Assembly: GCA_033725935.1 (NCBI GenBank)
Contig: MU867069.1
Span: 372,001-436,000 of the forward strand
DNA length: 64,000 nt
Direction of reading: 5' to 3'
DNA from: Cladorrhinum sp. PSN259
Lineage: Eukaryota; Ascomycota; Sordariomycetes; Sordariales; Podosporaceae
Below are positions 1 through 11,529 of the stretch, piece by piece; the stretch's first letter is position 1; each line of letters begins with the position of its first letter. A program made the translations under genes and the position numbers. Under the pieces are notes generated by a model that saw only the letters and a list, made by a program, of their open reading frames with translations, made no database searches and was not told the DNA's origin.

Positions 1-639
1 GAATTTCTCCTCGTCTATTTTATTGACGTGTGTGAATTTGTTCTTACAGATTCCGATCAGCATTCTGAATCAGTTCATAAGAACGTGGTCAGGAAGCCGT
101 TCATGAGAATCGATCACGCTCTAAGTCTTATTACCTGAATAACTTGGTCTTGACAGCTCAACTTCCAATTCACACCCTGAAGTGGCAAGTAACAAAATTA
201 TTGAGGCGGTAGAAGTCCTTGTGTTAATATCCCAAAGTGATGTGCCGAAACCCCACTCTTTAAACCTGGAACTTTGAAGGCGACCTCCAATTGTCTGGCG
301 TTGTGCCACAGCAATCCCTTCCAGGCATCACCCATTAACAAAGATAAAGCCGCTACTAGTAGGATGTCTGGAGGGTTGCTAGTACGGTCACAAAGTATAC
401 CCACTATCCGTGATCATGTCCTCCCCACTCCGCCTACTGAGGAGTCGCCCGCTCTCTATCGTTCGAGTTTTACTTTAGGGGTCCTAGGCAAGGAACTCTG
501 TTAATATCAAACAACTTTATCTCTACTAATACGTACCAGTATGGTTAGTCTGGCAGTATGAGAGAACCAAATATGTCAAGTGCCTTGTTCACTAACCATG
601 TCTGAGCATAGGAATTCTTACATGCCTATTTGACTACAT
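1..639. other. No gene recognised
   Basis: I see no coding frame with family resemblance and no RNA gene here. The polyketide synthase relic begins at the right edge. Short open frames exist on both strands but have no recognisable motifs. Confidence 0.6.
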
Positions 640-1795
640 TTCTCAGGGGATACTTGCACTCCCTGAACCTCCCACGGTGTTTGATGTAGCCGAAGCCATC
701 ACTGCCTGCCGCTGGCTGCAAGACGGCGACCACATTGGCAAGGCGGTTGTATGACTCGGCGACAAGGAGAACATTCCTGCTAGACCAATAGCTCACCAAC
801 CTCTTCGCTTTAATTCAATCGCAAGCTACTTGATCACCGGTGGTCTTGGTGGCTTGTGTAGGTCCGTGGCAATGTGGATGGCAGAACAAGGTGCACGTAG
901 CTTGATGTTCCTATCGCGAAATGCAGGCAAGAGTATAAGACATGGAGCCTTTCTATTAGAGTTGAAGACAATGGGCTGTGACGTTATTGCCGCTGCGGGT
1001 GGTGTCGACGTTGTGGGCGACGTGAAGCGAGCCATCAGCTGGGCTCCATTCCCCATTAGAGGTCTTGTCCATCTTGCTTCTGCCGACTATCGACGAGGCC
1101 TCGGCATGCCGGCGTCAACCGTGGTAGTGAGCCCGCTGTCAAGTTCCGAGGCAGGCTTTGTTGAAGAGAAGCCAGCGGCCACGAGCAAGATCCGCTATGG
1201 AGGCTATGCCGTTCTTGTCCAAAGGGAGGTTCTACGTTTGATGGAGTATGCCATTCGTAGTCAGCTTCCTGATAGTACTGGGACTTTTTTAGCAGAAGAC
1301 CTAATCATACCTTAGAGTAGCAGCGGCTATGTAGCGATAGGTATGCAATTCGATATATCATTGTCGGGTCCGTCTTGTCGTGCTTTGTGGAGAGGGGATT
1401 CTCGACTTGGGACGTATCATAGCGTTCGTTCAGAGACGAAAGCAACGGCGCAAGGGTCTTTGGAAGTCTGTTCTACAACAGAATTACTTTCTCGCGCACG
1501 ATTCGATCCAGCCGTTCTACAGATGTTGGACGCGCCGAAACTCTTCGGTGTCGAGATCGGCAGACGTGTTTGAGCCATGATGGTAGCAGATGAGGACTCG
1601 GAGATTGACGTGGGACGGACTCTACAACAGGTGGGTGTAGACTTTTTGGTTGTAATTGAACTGCGATAATGATGGAACCTAGTCTTTGAAATAAAGATGA
1701 AGACATTGGAAATTCTGAGCTGCGGAACTCTGCAGGATTTGGGAGCTATCACAATTGAGAAGGTGCTGGTAACGCTGGAGAAATAGCGCTAGGTA
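640..1795 (+). pseudogene. Relic of a highly reducing polyketide synthase: ER end, partial KR and ACP
   Basis: Translation in three frames gives three consecutive pieces of the C-terminal end of a fungal highly reducing PKS. Piece 1 (about 640-830) matches the end of an enoyl-reductase domain (FDVAEAI, LQDGDHIGKAVV). It is interrupted by one TGA where an Arg codon (CGA) is likely. Piece 2 (830-1315) starts the ketoreductase with its NADPH loop (YLITGGLGGL, then ARSLMFLSR). It then jumps to the post-KR segment (GFVEEKPAATSK), so the catalytic KR centre is deleted. Piece 3 (about 1340-1795, several frames) runs through IGRRV and EDSEIDVGRTLQQVGVD to the acyl-carrier core. There the phosphopantetheine Ser of GVDSL is Phe (TTT at 1643-1645). 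The residues after it (TLEILSCGTLQDLGA) still match an ACP, but follow two stops. In life such enzymes build reduced polyketides from malonyl-CoA. This copy cannot work: it lacks KS, AT, DH and the carrier serine. The stop and Ser-to-Phe change fit C-to-T mutation. Confidence 0.85.
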
Positions 1796-3863
1796 GATCG
1801 GGGACTGTCCCTTCCTTGTAGATATTTTACCTATTACTAGAAGATTTGCAGACAAGAAGGGTTTGCTGAACAATGAGTTATGCGTTGTCTACAACAACTT
1901 TTCTTTAACTTAGTTTCTCTTTTCTTTTTCTCGCTGCTCATACATCTAAACGGTACTTTTTAACTCAGCACATCCCTATCACTCCACATATCCGCCTTCA
2001 TTCTTCAAAGATGACGACATGAACATTTTATACCCGAAACAATCTATAATCCTCGGACTTCCGAAGACTCGCACCCAAGTTTGCCAATCCGCTGGGTAAA
2101 ACCTACCTTAGTCTCACTCGGATGCACTCATGACAATCGCCACATTTTTACCCCTCAAAAACAAATCGAGCAACTACCCCGAATATAAAAAAAGGATTTG
2201 CTACCTTTTTCTTTTTCTCATCAGATGATGTGAGAGTGAGAAACCCTCCATTCCACATTCTCTCTAAACCCCTTTTGATTAATCCACCATCATCTGATGA
2301 GTAGATATCTCGTGAGGAGCCACGTCCCGCCCATCCGACGATAAGCAGATAGGCATTACGGCCCGTCAAAATAACCAAACCTCGTCTCGCTCACTCCTCT
2401 CATCTCATTCATTTGCACCATGGGGTGGGTATGACAGGGGTGCCCAGTTCGTTCCTCTTCTGGAACACCCGGAAACGCGCCGTCTCTTTTTGGCGCAGAG
2501 AAAAAAAACCCCACAGCGCTCAGAAACCTTGTCCCCAGAGAAAGCAACATATTACCCCATGGGGTTTCTTTTCCAGATGTGGTCCAAACTTTTGTTTCGG
2601 GGATAGCATGTGATTGATGGTTTCTACATGACAAGCAACAAAAGAGTGTGCATGTCTCAAGATAAGTAGAGCTTGTTATTACAAGTATACTAGATAAAAA
2701 ACAAACGGATTCTGGCGTATGTCTGAGATAATATACATGCAATTCCGAAAAACCATCTTCTCTTCATTCGCCCCCAAAACTCAATGCTACAATTATATAC
2801 ACTTTTCATTCCCGTCCCGTCGTTTACCATTTCTCAATCCCGCTGGTAACCCATCCATCCATTCCTCACCACTCTGCAAGTAATTACAGTAGTACTGATG
2901 CACGTACTGTGCTGTAGTGTACATACAGAAATCCACCCACACAACAACAGCGGCACAGAAAAGAAAAAAAAAAAAGCCACGCTGCGACGAAAGTTCTTCA
3001 ATTCGGACCGACCATAAAAATAAAATAAAATCCCCCCAATCTATCTATGTGTGCGGGATCTGCAAATGGATGGATGATTCGACTTTATTTGCTTTGCTTT
3101 TGCTTGCTTGCAGCAAATGTACGAGCGGGAAGGAAGGAAGGAAGGATACCAGACCAGACCGAGCGAGCGAGCGAGCGGCATGTTTATTAGATGGACAAGG
3201 GGGGGTGTAAGCGAGCGATGAAGCGATGGAAACAAAGAATGGCCAAGCCAACCTAGCTTATTAGCGTTCAAAGCGCCACGCAGATGCGTTTACTGGGGAC
3301 GGGACACACTGGGGACTTACTGTAAGGAGATCCCCCGCAGGAAATTTCACGGGTTCGTGGCTTTTTTCAATTCGGGTTAGACTAACACTTTAAACAAGGA
3401 CTTCCGCGCGGTGAAACTCGCGCCGTGTAAAACCTCATCATTTCGTTCAAAACTGCTGCAATTTTATGCGCATTATGGCATTCAAAGTTCTAAATCACGG
3501 AACAAAAAAAGACTAAATAAAAACAATGCAAAGTGAATAAAGCAAACCTTTCTTCTTTGGTGTTGTTATGAGATTAAATAGAAATATGATTCGTTTGTTT
3601 GTAAAAACAACTCCTTATGGTATCCCTGGTAAAAAGTACAAAAAAACACACCCCCTCCTCCGTCCCTCGGCATTTCCACCACCCTTGTAGCCAACCGACC
3701 CCCTTTCATCTCATCATCATCATCATCAATCCCAGCGTATTCGTAGAATTTTTTACACCGCTAGAATTCATTCCCCACAACCTGAAAATAAACATGACTG
3801 ATGTATGAATGTGACATGGTATTATGCATTGTAGTATCCAAACCGTACTGGCTTTGTCCAATT
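1796..3863. other. Intergenic, no gene recognised
   Basis: This stretch lies between the PKS relic and the 3' end of the sugar permease. It contains a 14-bp inverted repeat (listed separately), A-rich runs near 2960-3030, short GGAA and GAGC repeats near 3128-3175, and a CAT run near 3710-3727. No coding frame with recognisable motifs was found on either strand. Confidence 0.6.
2217..2301. repeat. Inverted repeat, 14-bp arms about 57 bp apart
   Basis: CTCATCAGATGATG at 2217-2230 is perfectly complementary to CATCATCTGATGAG at 2288-2301. The arms could bound a very small MITE-like element or form a hairpin. No target-site duplication is obvious, so a mobile origin is only a possibility. Confidence 0.5.
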
Positions 3864-5617
3864 TTAGACGGCGCCCTTCTCGACGGTCGCGGCGACCGTG
3901 CCATCGTCGGCAACCACGACGGTGTCGACCGTCTTGGAGGCCTTGACGGGGTTGGGCTGGTTGTAAACCCACTCGAGCTGCTCGAGGGTACGGCCCTGAG
4001 ACTCGACACAAAAGAGGTACCAGGCAAGAGCCTCGACGAGATCCCAGCCGACAAAGACGAAAATGTACTTGTACTGGATGTTTCCGAGGGCAATGGGCGT
4101 GCAGAACTGGTTGATGAAAGAAACGGCGTTGACGATGAAACCCGAGGCGGCAAGACCCTTGGCGCGCATGGTGGTCTCGAGGGCCTCGGTGGGGATGACA
4201 CCCTGCAGAGGAGTGTAGGTGAAGGAGAAAATGACGTTGAACATGAAGTAAGCGGCCAGGGCACCCTTGCCGTATCCGATCTTGGTGATGATCTGCTCGT
4301 CGGGCTCACCGGGAATGGGGGAGGGAACGGTGATGGTGTACTTGGCAAGAGCGGCAGTGAGACCCGAGTTGATGGCAAGGGCAACGGCGCACATGAAGGT
4401 ACCAATGACGAGAACCTTGCGGCGGGGCATGCGATCAGTCAGGGAGACGGCAGTCAAGGCACCGATGGCCGAGATGCCCTGGTTGAGGATGTTGTAGCCG
4501 AGCTGGGCGGGAACCTCGGTGACACCAATGTTCTTGAAGATGACCGTGTTGAAGTAGCCGAGACCGTTGCCGGAGAACTGACCGAAGATGGAGATCATGA
4601 GCACCTGAGCCATTCTCCAGCGGCCGTTGTGGGTAAGGAAGAGCGGGCGGTAGTCCCACCACACCTTGTCGATACCGTCGAGCTTGATGCCCTCTCTCAT
4701 CTCTTCGATCTCGAGCTTGACAAGCTTGGAGTTGGGGTCCTTGTTGCCGTGATACTTGACCAGGAAGTCAATGGCCTCCTGCTCGCGGCCATTGGCCATC
4801 AGGAAACGGGGAGACTCGGGAAGGAACATGACGGAGGCCATGACGACGACGCAAGCGGCAGCCTGGAGAATGAGAGGAATGCGCCAGGACCAGTCGCTGT
4901 CAATGTAGTTGGTGCCGAAGGTGATAATGGCAGCGGGAATGGCACCACCGAACCAACCGCAGTTGTAGAAACCAGTGCAGCGTCCACGCCAGTGGGGAGG
5001 AGAGATCTCAATGGCGTAGGCAGGGGCGGCGACCGTCATGACGGCGATACCGAGACCGAGCACGAAACGGCCGACGATGAACTGAGCGATCTTGTGCGAG
5101 GTCGAGATGATGATCATACCGATGATGATGACAGCGCCACCGACGAACATACCCTTCTTGCGTCCATATCTATCCGAGAGAACAGCGGCAAAGGGAGCGC
5201 CAACCATGGCACCGACGGTGTAGAGCGAGAAGATGACGGAGACGGTAGAGCCGGTGTCGCCAGAGTGGAATGTGTTCTGGAAGTGCTTCATGGCGAGAAT
5301 CGAAGTCATGAGAGAGCCATCGTAACCGTTGGCGCAGGCGCAGAGGAAGGCGACGAAGATGCACCAGTAGAGCTTGAAGGACTCCAAGCTGCGGGGGTTG
5401 ATGTTTGATTCCTGGATGGCGGCGTACAACTCGGCCTGGGCAGATAACGACAGTCAACAAACACCATTCGCAAAGATACTGAGCCAAGAGTCAAGATACT
5501 TACATTGTGCACCTTCTTCTGCTTCTTACCCTCGATGGGGACAGCAGGGGATTGCACGACAGCGTGAGAAACAGCCTGCTTCTCGCTGACGATCTCTTGC
5601 GACCCGTGGGACGACAT
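3864..5617 (-). CDS. MFS sugar transporter (lactose-permease/hexose type)
   Basis: This gene encodes a 561-residue plasma-membrane sugar:proton symporter of the sugar porter family. Exon 1 is 5504-5617 and exon 2 is 3864-5435, split by a 68-nt intron with donor GTAAGT and acceptor CCCAG. I chose the ATG at 5617 because it precedes a normal hydrophilic N-terminus (about 60 residues before the first membrane segment) and a TATA-like box lies about 100 nt upstream. Visible hallmarks are CANGYDGSL in TM1, DRYGRKK in loop 2-3, the family loop after TM4 (PPHWRGR), PESPRFL after TM6, DRMPRRK in loop 8-9, and the C-terminal ESQGRTLEQLE. Twelve membrane segments are expected. The short loop-6 segment and overall pattern resemble fungal lactose/cellodextrin permeases more than Hxt hexose carriers, but the substrate cannot be read from sequence. 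Its neighbours do not define a pathway; a related permease sits at 42.3-43.9 kb beside a beta-galactosidase. Confidence 0.93.
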
Positions 5618-5712
5618 CTTGACTCTTTGTGCTGGGAAAGAGAAGCTGTCGCGAGGATGGAGTAGGGACGAGGTCAGAAGAAGCAGATCCCAAGCATGGA
5701 ATCCGTGGGACC

Positions 5713-5721
5713 TTAAATATA
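5713..5721 (-). promoter_or_regulatory. TATA-like element of the sugar transporter
   Basis: On the minus strand this reads TATATTTAA, about 100 nt upstream of the ATG at 5617. Position and sequence fit a core promoter element; there is no experimental support. Confidence 0.45.
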
Positions 5722-8166
5722 ACAATGGACAACGTCGGGCCCGGGACCCCAGACATGGAGTTTGATGGCAGTCTCACCAAAGAGGGTCCCATTGTCACCC
5801 TCGCGGGAACGGACGGCCCTCCTCCGCCGTCCCAAAAGGGGACGAGGAGGGTGCGAGGCCTGGTCTGCACCATGATTCGACCAAAAATGTCCGATCGAAT
5901 TTGGCTCTAGGTTTCTCCGGACCAAACTCCCTGCTCGCCACGCAGGGGTCCCCAATTCCAATGCGTGTCAAACGTGCGCGACATTTCGTTTCGACCCAGC
6001 AGCATGAGAGAGCGTGATGAGAAGGAATGAAGCTGCCTTGGGGGTTTGGCGGCTTTCGGGCCTTGGTTCCCTTGGGCTGGAATCCACACGCCGTGAGCCG
6101 AACAAGGGGTACCCCAACGGCTTTTTGCGGACAGGGGGACAGGGAGACAGGGGGCAGGGGTTTGTTTTTTCTGCACCAAACCCCTGGGACCAGACCACAT
6201 TCAACCACATTTAATTGTAAACAACCCCGGTCCTCGGACGCTATGTCTGCCGTTTCCACTTGGGGTCGTGGAGGCACTGGAGGTTCGCGGACTTCCTGGG
6301 GCCGCCAGTGGCCGCGTGACGAGGATTCTCCAGCTTTTCCCCTCTACAGAGATACAAAAAAAAAGGCGATCTCGCCCCTCCCCTAGGTGGGACCGTGGGG
6401 CCTAGCTCGTCTCGGGTAACACTGCAGCTCGCGCCGTCCAGCGGGTCGCACCTCTACTACACTATGCTAGTGATGCGACAGGATTCCTCCAGCGAAATTG
6501 GGCAACATGCGCCGTGACAAGTCCGGAGAATTACGGTCGTCTTCTCCGTCAAGTCGGACCATCATTTGCGGAGCCGAAGCGGAGGGCTGGACCAGTGTTG
6601 TGCCCCCAACCTATCCAGACTGCGGGTAACAGGTGTGCAGTGACGGCTCCAGGAAAGCAGTTCCGTTACTTGCGTCAATAATCAAAAGCACATTCCAGGT
6701 GAGCTCGGCAAGATTAGCGAGCTCTCTTTCGACCAAAGACTCTCGGTAATGGTGGCCTATGATTGGTGTTTGAACAAACATCTTGTAGTAGACCCTTGCC
6801 ATGTTGTCGGATCTGTCGACGACCGACCCGACAAACATATCAGATTCTCGTGTATGAGTGCCCAATATCGAATCCTCCAAAGGAACAAAATGAACCTGCA
6901 GGTGGAGGATTCAACACGTGTGCTTGCGTTTGCTCGTTTCCCCTCATCCCCCCGACATATCCCCATATTCTATTCTCCGCGACAGAGTCCACATGCCGTC
7001 CGTTGTCGATCATGATTGTTCTAGAGCCCCAAAAGGAGGAACAAAGAGTGGCAACCGCTGTCACGGTGGCATTACAAGTACCTGGTAACCATACCGCCTG
7101 CAGCCTCAACTGAGACCATGCATTAGCGGCAACGGGTTGACTCCCAACGACTTCCGTCCCAGGCTTCTGGTATGCAAAGGCAACGTCCTTTTCCGCAGCC
7201 CATAACCATGTTTGGTGTTCATTCGTTGTCACGGTCGACGCAAGGGACCAAGATCTCAGACGCCGAAAGGGCTTCCATTGGCTAGGCGACGCCGATCCGT
7301 CCTGGCGGTGAAAGACATATAGGAGCTTGTCTCTGGAGGTGGGCTCTCTTTTTCCACTTTGCCTCCACGAGGAGAAGTGGTCGCGTGGCAGGTCGATGAG
7401 AGAGAGGTCGGGGGGTCGCTCAATCGGGAGACAGGGCCGGACTTGACGTTGCAAGGCTGGGTTGACAACAAGAACCTGCGGTCTGCCTGATCTCCAAGAA
7501 TATCATTAGTTAGATTCGCTAATGCACAAGACGACGGTTTGAGTGGTTCCAATGGATCCGACACATGCAGAGGCGACTTTGGCGTTAAATCAAAGGGAGC
7601 CTCAAGTCTCCAGTGCCAAGAATGTCATCTCGAGGGGCGTTTTGAACATTTGGAACTGACCTGGAGAATCCCATGTGCGAGCCGGTAGCTCACAAGCTCG
7701 GGTTGTTTGGCAGGATCATAGAATGTGCAGCAAGAATGTGTCCAGCTCCATCTTGTTCTTGACTACGGAGTTGACATGACATATCCCGTACTACTTAGGT
7801 AATGGACAAGACGAGAAGCTTGAAGAGAAGAGATTCTTGGATGATCCGAGGTGCCACTTCGAGGGTCCACCTAAAGAAAAGCTGACAGTGGCGGTGCGAC
7901 CTCGAAGCTTGCTCGAAGCTTGCTCGCTTCGGGTGGGTTCGCTCTTTCCGGTTGGATTCGGCTGCCTGCTGCCCTCAAAGAGATTGGATGACTGACCGAC
8001 ACTTCCAGCGTGGAGGTGGGTCTCGCTCAAAGTTTGGAGTGAACCTTTGACGTAAGTCGAACATTGAGGAACACATGCTGAGATTAAAGAAAGGGGGTGG
8101 GAATGTATTGTAGAGGAAATTGGAGTCTTTGCTTTCGGTATTTGTTTGCTGATCATGCGTCCTTCT
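5722..8166. other. Intergenic 2.4 kb, no gene recognised
   Basis: This is the upstream region of the sugar permease and the downstream region of the crotonase gene. A 204-codon open frame lies on the minus strand (6840-7454), and an 89-codon one at 6611-6880. Neither shows domain motifs, convincing splice structure or homology I can recognise, so I do not call them genes. The GC-rich first 700 nt probably holds the permease promoter. Confidence 0.5.
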
Positions 8167-9612
8167 TTACTCTGATACTTTTTTAGTATCCTCTGCGACT
8201 TGCGCGACCTTTGCGTCTGTTGAACCCACTTCGAGCGGCTCGTCTGCTGCCTCTGATACTTCTGAATCATCCCGAGCACCCTCGATACCCTCTGAAACTT
8301 CCTCCAATTTCGTTTCTGGTGAAACATCGTCAACCAATTCCTCTTCTACCCTTGGTGCAGGTTGAATCTCCTGGGTCTCCTCCGGAACAAGCTCGGCCTC
8401 TGATGCTGTTGAACCTTTTCCAGCCAATTCAGTTCCCGCCGCTTCTGTTGTTTCGACGCCCTCTGCGTCTCTTGGGCTCTCCTCCGTGTAATAATCTTCG
8501 GTCCCCGCCAAAAGTGCTTCCTGAACTTTCAGAGGAACCAGCTCTGGGTCCCGCTCACGAGCATCCTCCAAGAAGGTTGTCTTTGTACCATTCGCCTTGT
8601 CGTTCTGCTTGAAGATGAACGCGTCCATTGCCTCCTGAGCATCCTCGCTCTGAGCATGCAGGACCATGACTCTGGTGGCAAAAGCCAGGGCGTCCTCCAA
8701 GCCATCACCTCCGCAGCCTTCAACTTCCCTTCCGTCAGCGTCCAGGTGATTCTGGCCCCTCAAGGTCATTTGTGTATAAGCAGCCCACTTGGCCATGGCC
8801 ATGGGCTGCGTTGGAGACCGGAGGGTGTCCCTAACCTTCTTGATCAAGTACTGATCTAGATCATTGACCCACTCGTCATAGTCGACAACACTCTCGGGTG
8901 TCCTTGAGCGGTGCATACCGAACTTGACCTCGCCGTCAATCAGGGCTGACATGAGCTCGTGTGGTGTTCTCAGGACGGAGCGCCCCAGGACGACACCAGG
9001 CGTGGAACATGGGAACCCAAGATCTTTACCCGGAAGGATGCTCTTGTTGAGATTTTCATGGGTAATGGGCAGATCCGTGGCAAATGCCAGCTGCACTCCA
9101 GCTCCGTGTGCGTTTCCTTTTACTCGGGCAGCGACGACAACTGGGCTGCGGCGAATCAGGCTCATGAGCTCAGCGCATTCGGTGAAAAGCTCACGCACTG
9201 CTTTCAGATCATTGTTGAGCGTCGCGTGGCGTATAGCTTTGAGGTCGTGTCCCGTGCAGAAGTGGCGGTTGTTGTTCCCCGACGCCAGGACGATCATTCT
9301 GGGTAGACCTCTGCGTTCCCGATGCCACACCTTTGATGAGACGAGCCAAGTGTATTCATCTTCCTCTCCTGTGCGTCTGTACTGTTCCATAGATTTCTCG
9401 AGCCGGGAGAGGAGGGAGGGCTTGAAAGGCGGCAGAAAGAGTCGCCGGCCAGTCCGAGGGTTTGTGTTGAAGTCGACGAGCTGTTTCTTCAGATCGCGGA
9501 TGACCTCGAGAGAGAGAGCATTGCCGGCCTTGCGGTTGTCTACCACCATGTAGGCCGCCCCAGAGGGGAGCCGTGGAAGATGCCTCCAGTTTGGGAGGTG
9601 TGGAAACTTCAT
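8167..9612 (-). CDS. Enoyl-CoA hydratase/isomerase (crotonase) family protein, ECHDC3-like, with acidic C-terminal tail
   Basis: This single-exon gene encodes 481 residues. Residues about 15-315 form a crotonase fold. They include YMVVDNRKAGNALS (first strand/helix), the oxyanion-hole motif FCTGHDLK (near residue 120), the second core motif VKGNAHGAGVQLAFATDLP, and LGFPCSTPGVVLGRSV, a hallmark of the ECHDC3 branch. Most family members act on acyl-CoA thioesters in mitochondria or peroxisomes. ECHDC3-type proteins lack the two hydratase glutamates at the usual positions, and I do not see them here, so the reaction is unknown. Two odd features stand out. There is an insertion of about 50 residues after the first block. 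The C-terminal tail of about 130 residues is rich in Glu, Ala and Ser and predicted disordered, ending DTKKVSE. A normal family member is about 300 residues. The neighbours give no pathway context. Confidence 0.85.
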   Translation of the reverse strand: MKFPHLPNWRHLPRLPSGAAYMVVDNRKAGNALSLEVIRDLKKQLVDFNTNPRTGRRLFLPPFKPSLLSRLEKSMEQYRRTGEEDEYTWLVSSKVWHRERRGLPRMIVLASGNNNRHFCTGHDLKAIRHATLNNDLKAVRELFTECAELMSLIRRSPVVVAARVKGNAHGAGVQLAFATDLPITHENLNKSILPGKDLGFPCSTPGVVLGRSVLRTPHELMSALIDGEVKFGMHRSRTPESVVDYDEWVNDLDQYLIKKVRDTLRSPTQPMAMAKWAAYTQMTLRGQNHLDADGREVEGCGGDGLEDALAFATRVMVLHAQSEDAQEAMDAFIFKQNDKANGTKTTFLEDARERDPELVPLKVQEALLAGTEDYYTEESPRDAEGVETTEAAGTELAGKGSTASEAELVPEETQEIQPAPRVEEELVDDVSPETKLEEVSEGIEGARDDSEVSEAADEPLEVGSTDAKVAQVAEDTKKVSE

Positions 9613-9852
9613 ATTGATTTGACTCTAACTAGGCGCTGTGTTGATGGTTTTTTTTTGTTGAGGTTCTCTACTCCTTTTGTTATTCATGGAAATTTCACGG
9701 ATTTCGCGTTTTTGCCCCATTTTCTGCCTTTGTCCGGAAAATCTTTTCCCAAATACTGCGGTTCCACTGTAACTTGTAATTACAAGTATGGGGTATGGGA
9801 GCCCCGCACTTGTTCACATACTATGTACATAACGAACAATATACTAGAAAGT

Positions 9853-11529
9853 CTACTCTAACCCACGCTCTTGATTCCGTCTCCGAATCCAATAGAATGC
9901 CACACCCAAAGTCCAAAGTCCAATCAACACAAGAGCCTGCACCGGAGCAAAGGCAGCACCCCGCACAACCACGAACCCGCTTACCAACGCAAAGACTCCA
10001 GGGATGATAACGACGGGCTTATATGGGCGTTCCAGGTGTGGCTCGCGGTACCTCAAGATGATGGCTCCCACAACTGTCAGGAAGAAGAAGGTGTACTCTC
10101 CCAGGCCGTTGAATGTGAGCAGCGCTCGGAAGCTCCCCAGAAGGATGTACAACGCTGAAAGAACAGTCGAGAGGATTATTGCATTGATAGGGGCATCCGA
10201 ACTGGGCGGTAGGTTTTCATTGTCCTTGATGGCCACTCGGCCAACAATACTCAGCGGCCGAGGAAGCCAGTTCTGGTTCGCAGCAGCAACCGCCATTCGG
10301 CCAGCGACGAAAGAATTACCTAGCAACGAGCCAGCAACGACGAGGCAGATGAAGACTGCAGCAACAACTCCGAATGCTGGCCCGAGAAGCCTGGTAATTG
10401 CCGTCTAGACAAGTCGGTCAGCTGTGCACACGAAAGGGAGACACTATTCTGGAGACATACCACTGCCACACTGTCCGTGGTCGAAACAACATCCCAGGGC
10501 AACAAGATGTAATAAGCCGCATTCGCCGTGATGAAGCACATGATGATGGTTGGGATTGAACTGTTGATAGCCAGGGGCAACTGACGGGCAGGTGCAGATA
10601 GCTCAGCCGAGACATAGATCGCCTTGTCCCAGCCAGAATATGCCCACAGAGCAGCATACAACGCAGCCGAGAAGTGACCAAACAACTCCCACTGACTCAA
10701 TCCATCCCAGTGGGTGATGCTTCCGTCAGGGTTGACGCTGTCCCTGTACCCAAACCAAGCCTTTTTCCCCCAGTCGCCTCCTCCAACCTGTCTGTTAGGA
10801 TCCGCGAGCTGAAGGATTACGACAACAATGCCGGCCAAAACGATCAGTGCGATGGTGACAAACTTTGTCACGACAAAGAAGTTGTTCAGCCTCGTGCTGG
10901 CCTTGGTGCTGATCGAGTTGGCAACACTGATCAAAGTCAAGACCAGAATCGACAACAGCTTGTGCGAGATCTTGTCGCCTTCGCCCGTCACACCAGCGGC
11001 CGAGTATATGCTCTCGATGAAAACGATACTTAGGATAGCCAAGGTAGCCGGCATGACTGCGACAACCCAAGTCCAGGCTGCGAGAAAACCAAATACGTCG
11101 CCAAAGATATACTTGAGGTAAGGTTGGACTCCACCTGTCGACCCCCAAGATAATCAGCAAAAGGTTCCCATCCAGCATGATTTTGGAACTTGTCAACAAA
11201 CCTTCTCCAGGAATCGCAGTCCCCAGCTCAGCCATTGTACTCGCTCCCGTCCAGGCCAACACGCCGCCCACAAGCCATATCACGAGGGCTAGCCCGGGCG
11301 AAGGGACGTTGGTGTCGATGGATCCAGGGGAAGTAAACACGCCACTGCCGATTACGATGCTGATGACGATTGCGAATGCCTCGATCGTGCCTAGATTTCG
11401 TTTGAACGTTCCGGACGAGGTGCCGGTTTCGATTTGTGATTGTCTAGCAGGGGTAGCATCACGAGACGGCGAATCCGTGCCTGCCAAGAGCGGGCGTTGC
11501 TCATCATCGGGAGCGTCTGGTGGTGGCAT
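9853..11529 (-). CDS. L-type amino-acid permease (APC superfamily, Mup1/LAT-like)
   Basis: This gene encodes a 517-residue amino-acid transporter of the plasma membrane. Exons are 11202-11529, 10461-11134 and 9853-10404. The introns are 67 nt (donor GTTTGT, acceptor ACAG) and 56 nt (donor GTATGT, acceptor CTAG); both restore frame across conserved membrane segments. The N-terminal 50 residues are hydrophilic. TM1 carries the APC signature IVIGSGVFTSPG (consensus IGSGIF). GGVLAWTGASTMAELGTAIP follows in TM2-3, with a substrate-gate-like FGHFSAALYAALWAYSGWD in the TM6 region. The C-terminus has the typical RYREPHLERPYKP loop before the last two helices. Twelve membrane segments are expected. 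Fungal members include methionine and large-neutral-amino-acid permeases; substrate cannot be assigned. It is transcribed in the same direction as the ACS permease at 12.4-14.0 kb, with 0.85 kb between them. Confidence 0.93.

Noticed and set aside
3801..5408. 535-codon plus-strand open frame
   Set aside because: It is the antisense shadow of the sugar transporter; composition is Asp/Gly/Glu-rich with no motifs, while the minus strand shows a complete MFS protein.
6840..7454. 204-codon minus-strand frame
   Set aside because: No domain, no membrane or signal segment, no supporting splice sites; length alone is not enough.
8211..8612. 133-codon plus-strand Pro/Leu-rich frame
   Set aside because: Reverse complement of the Glu/Ala-rich tail of the crotonase; an artefact of codon bias.
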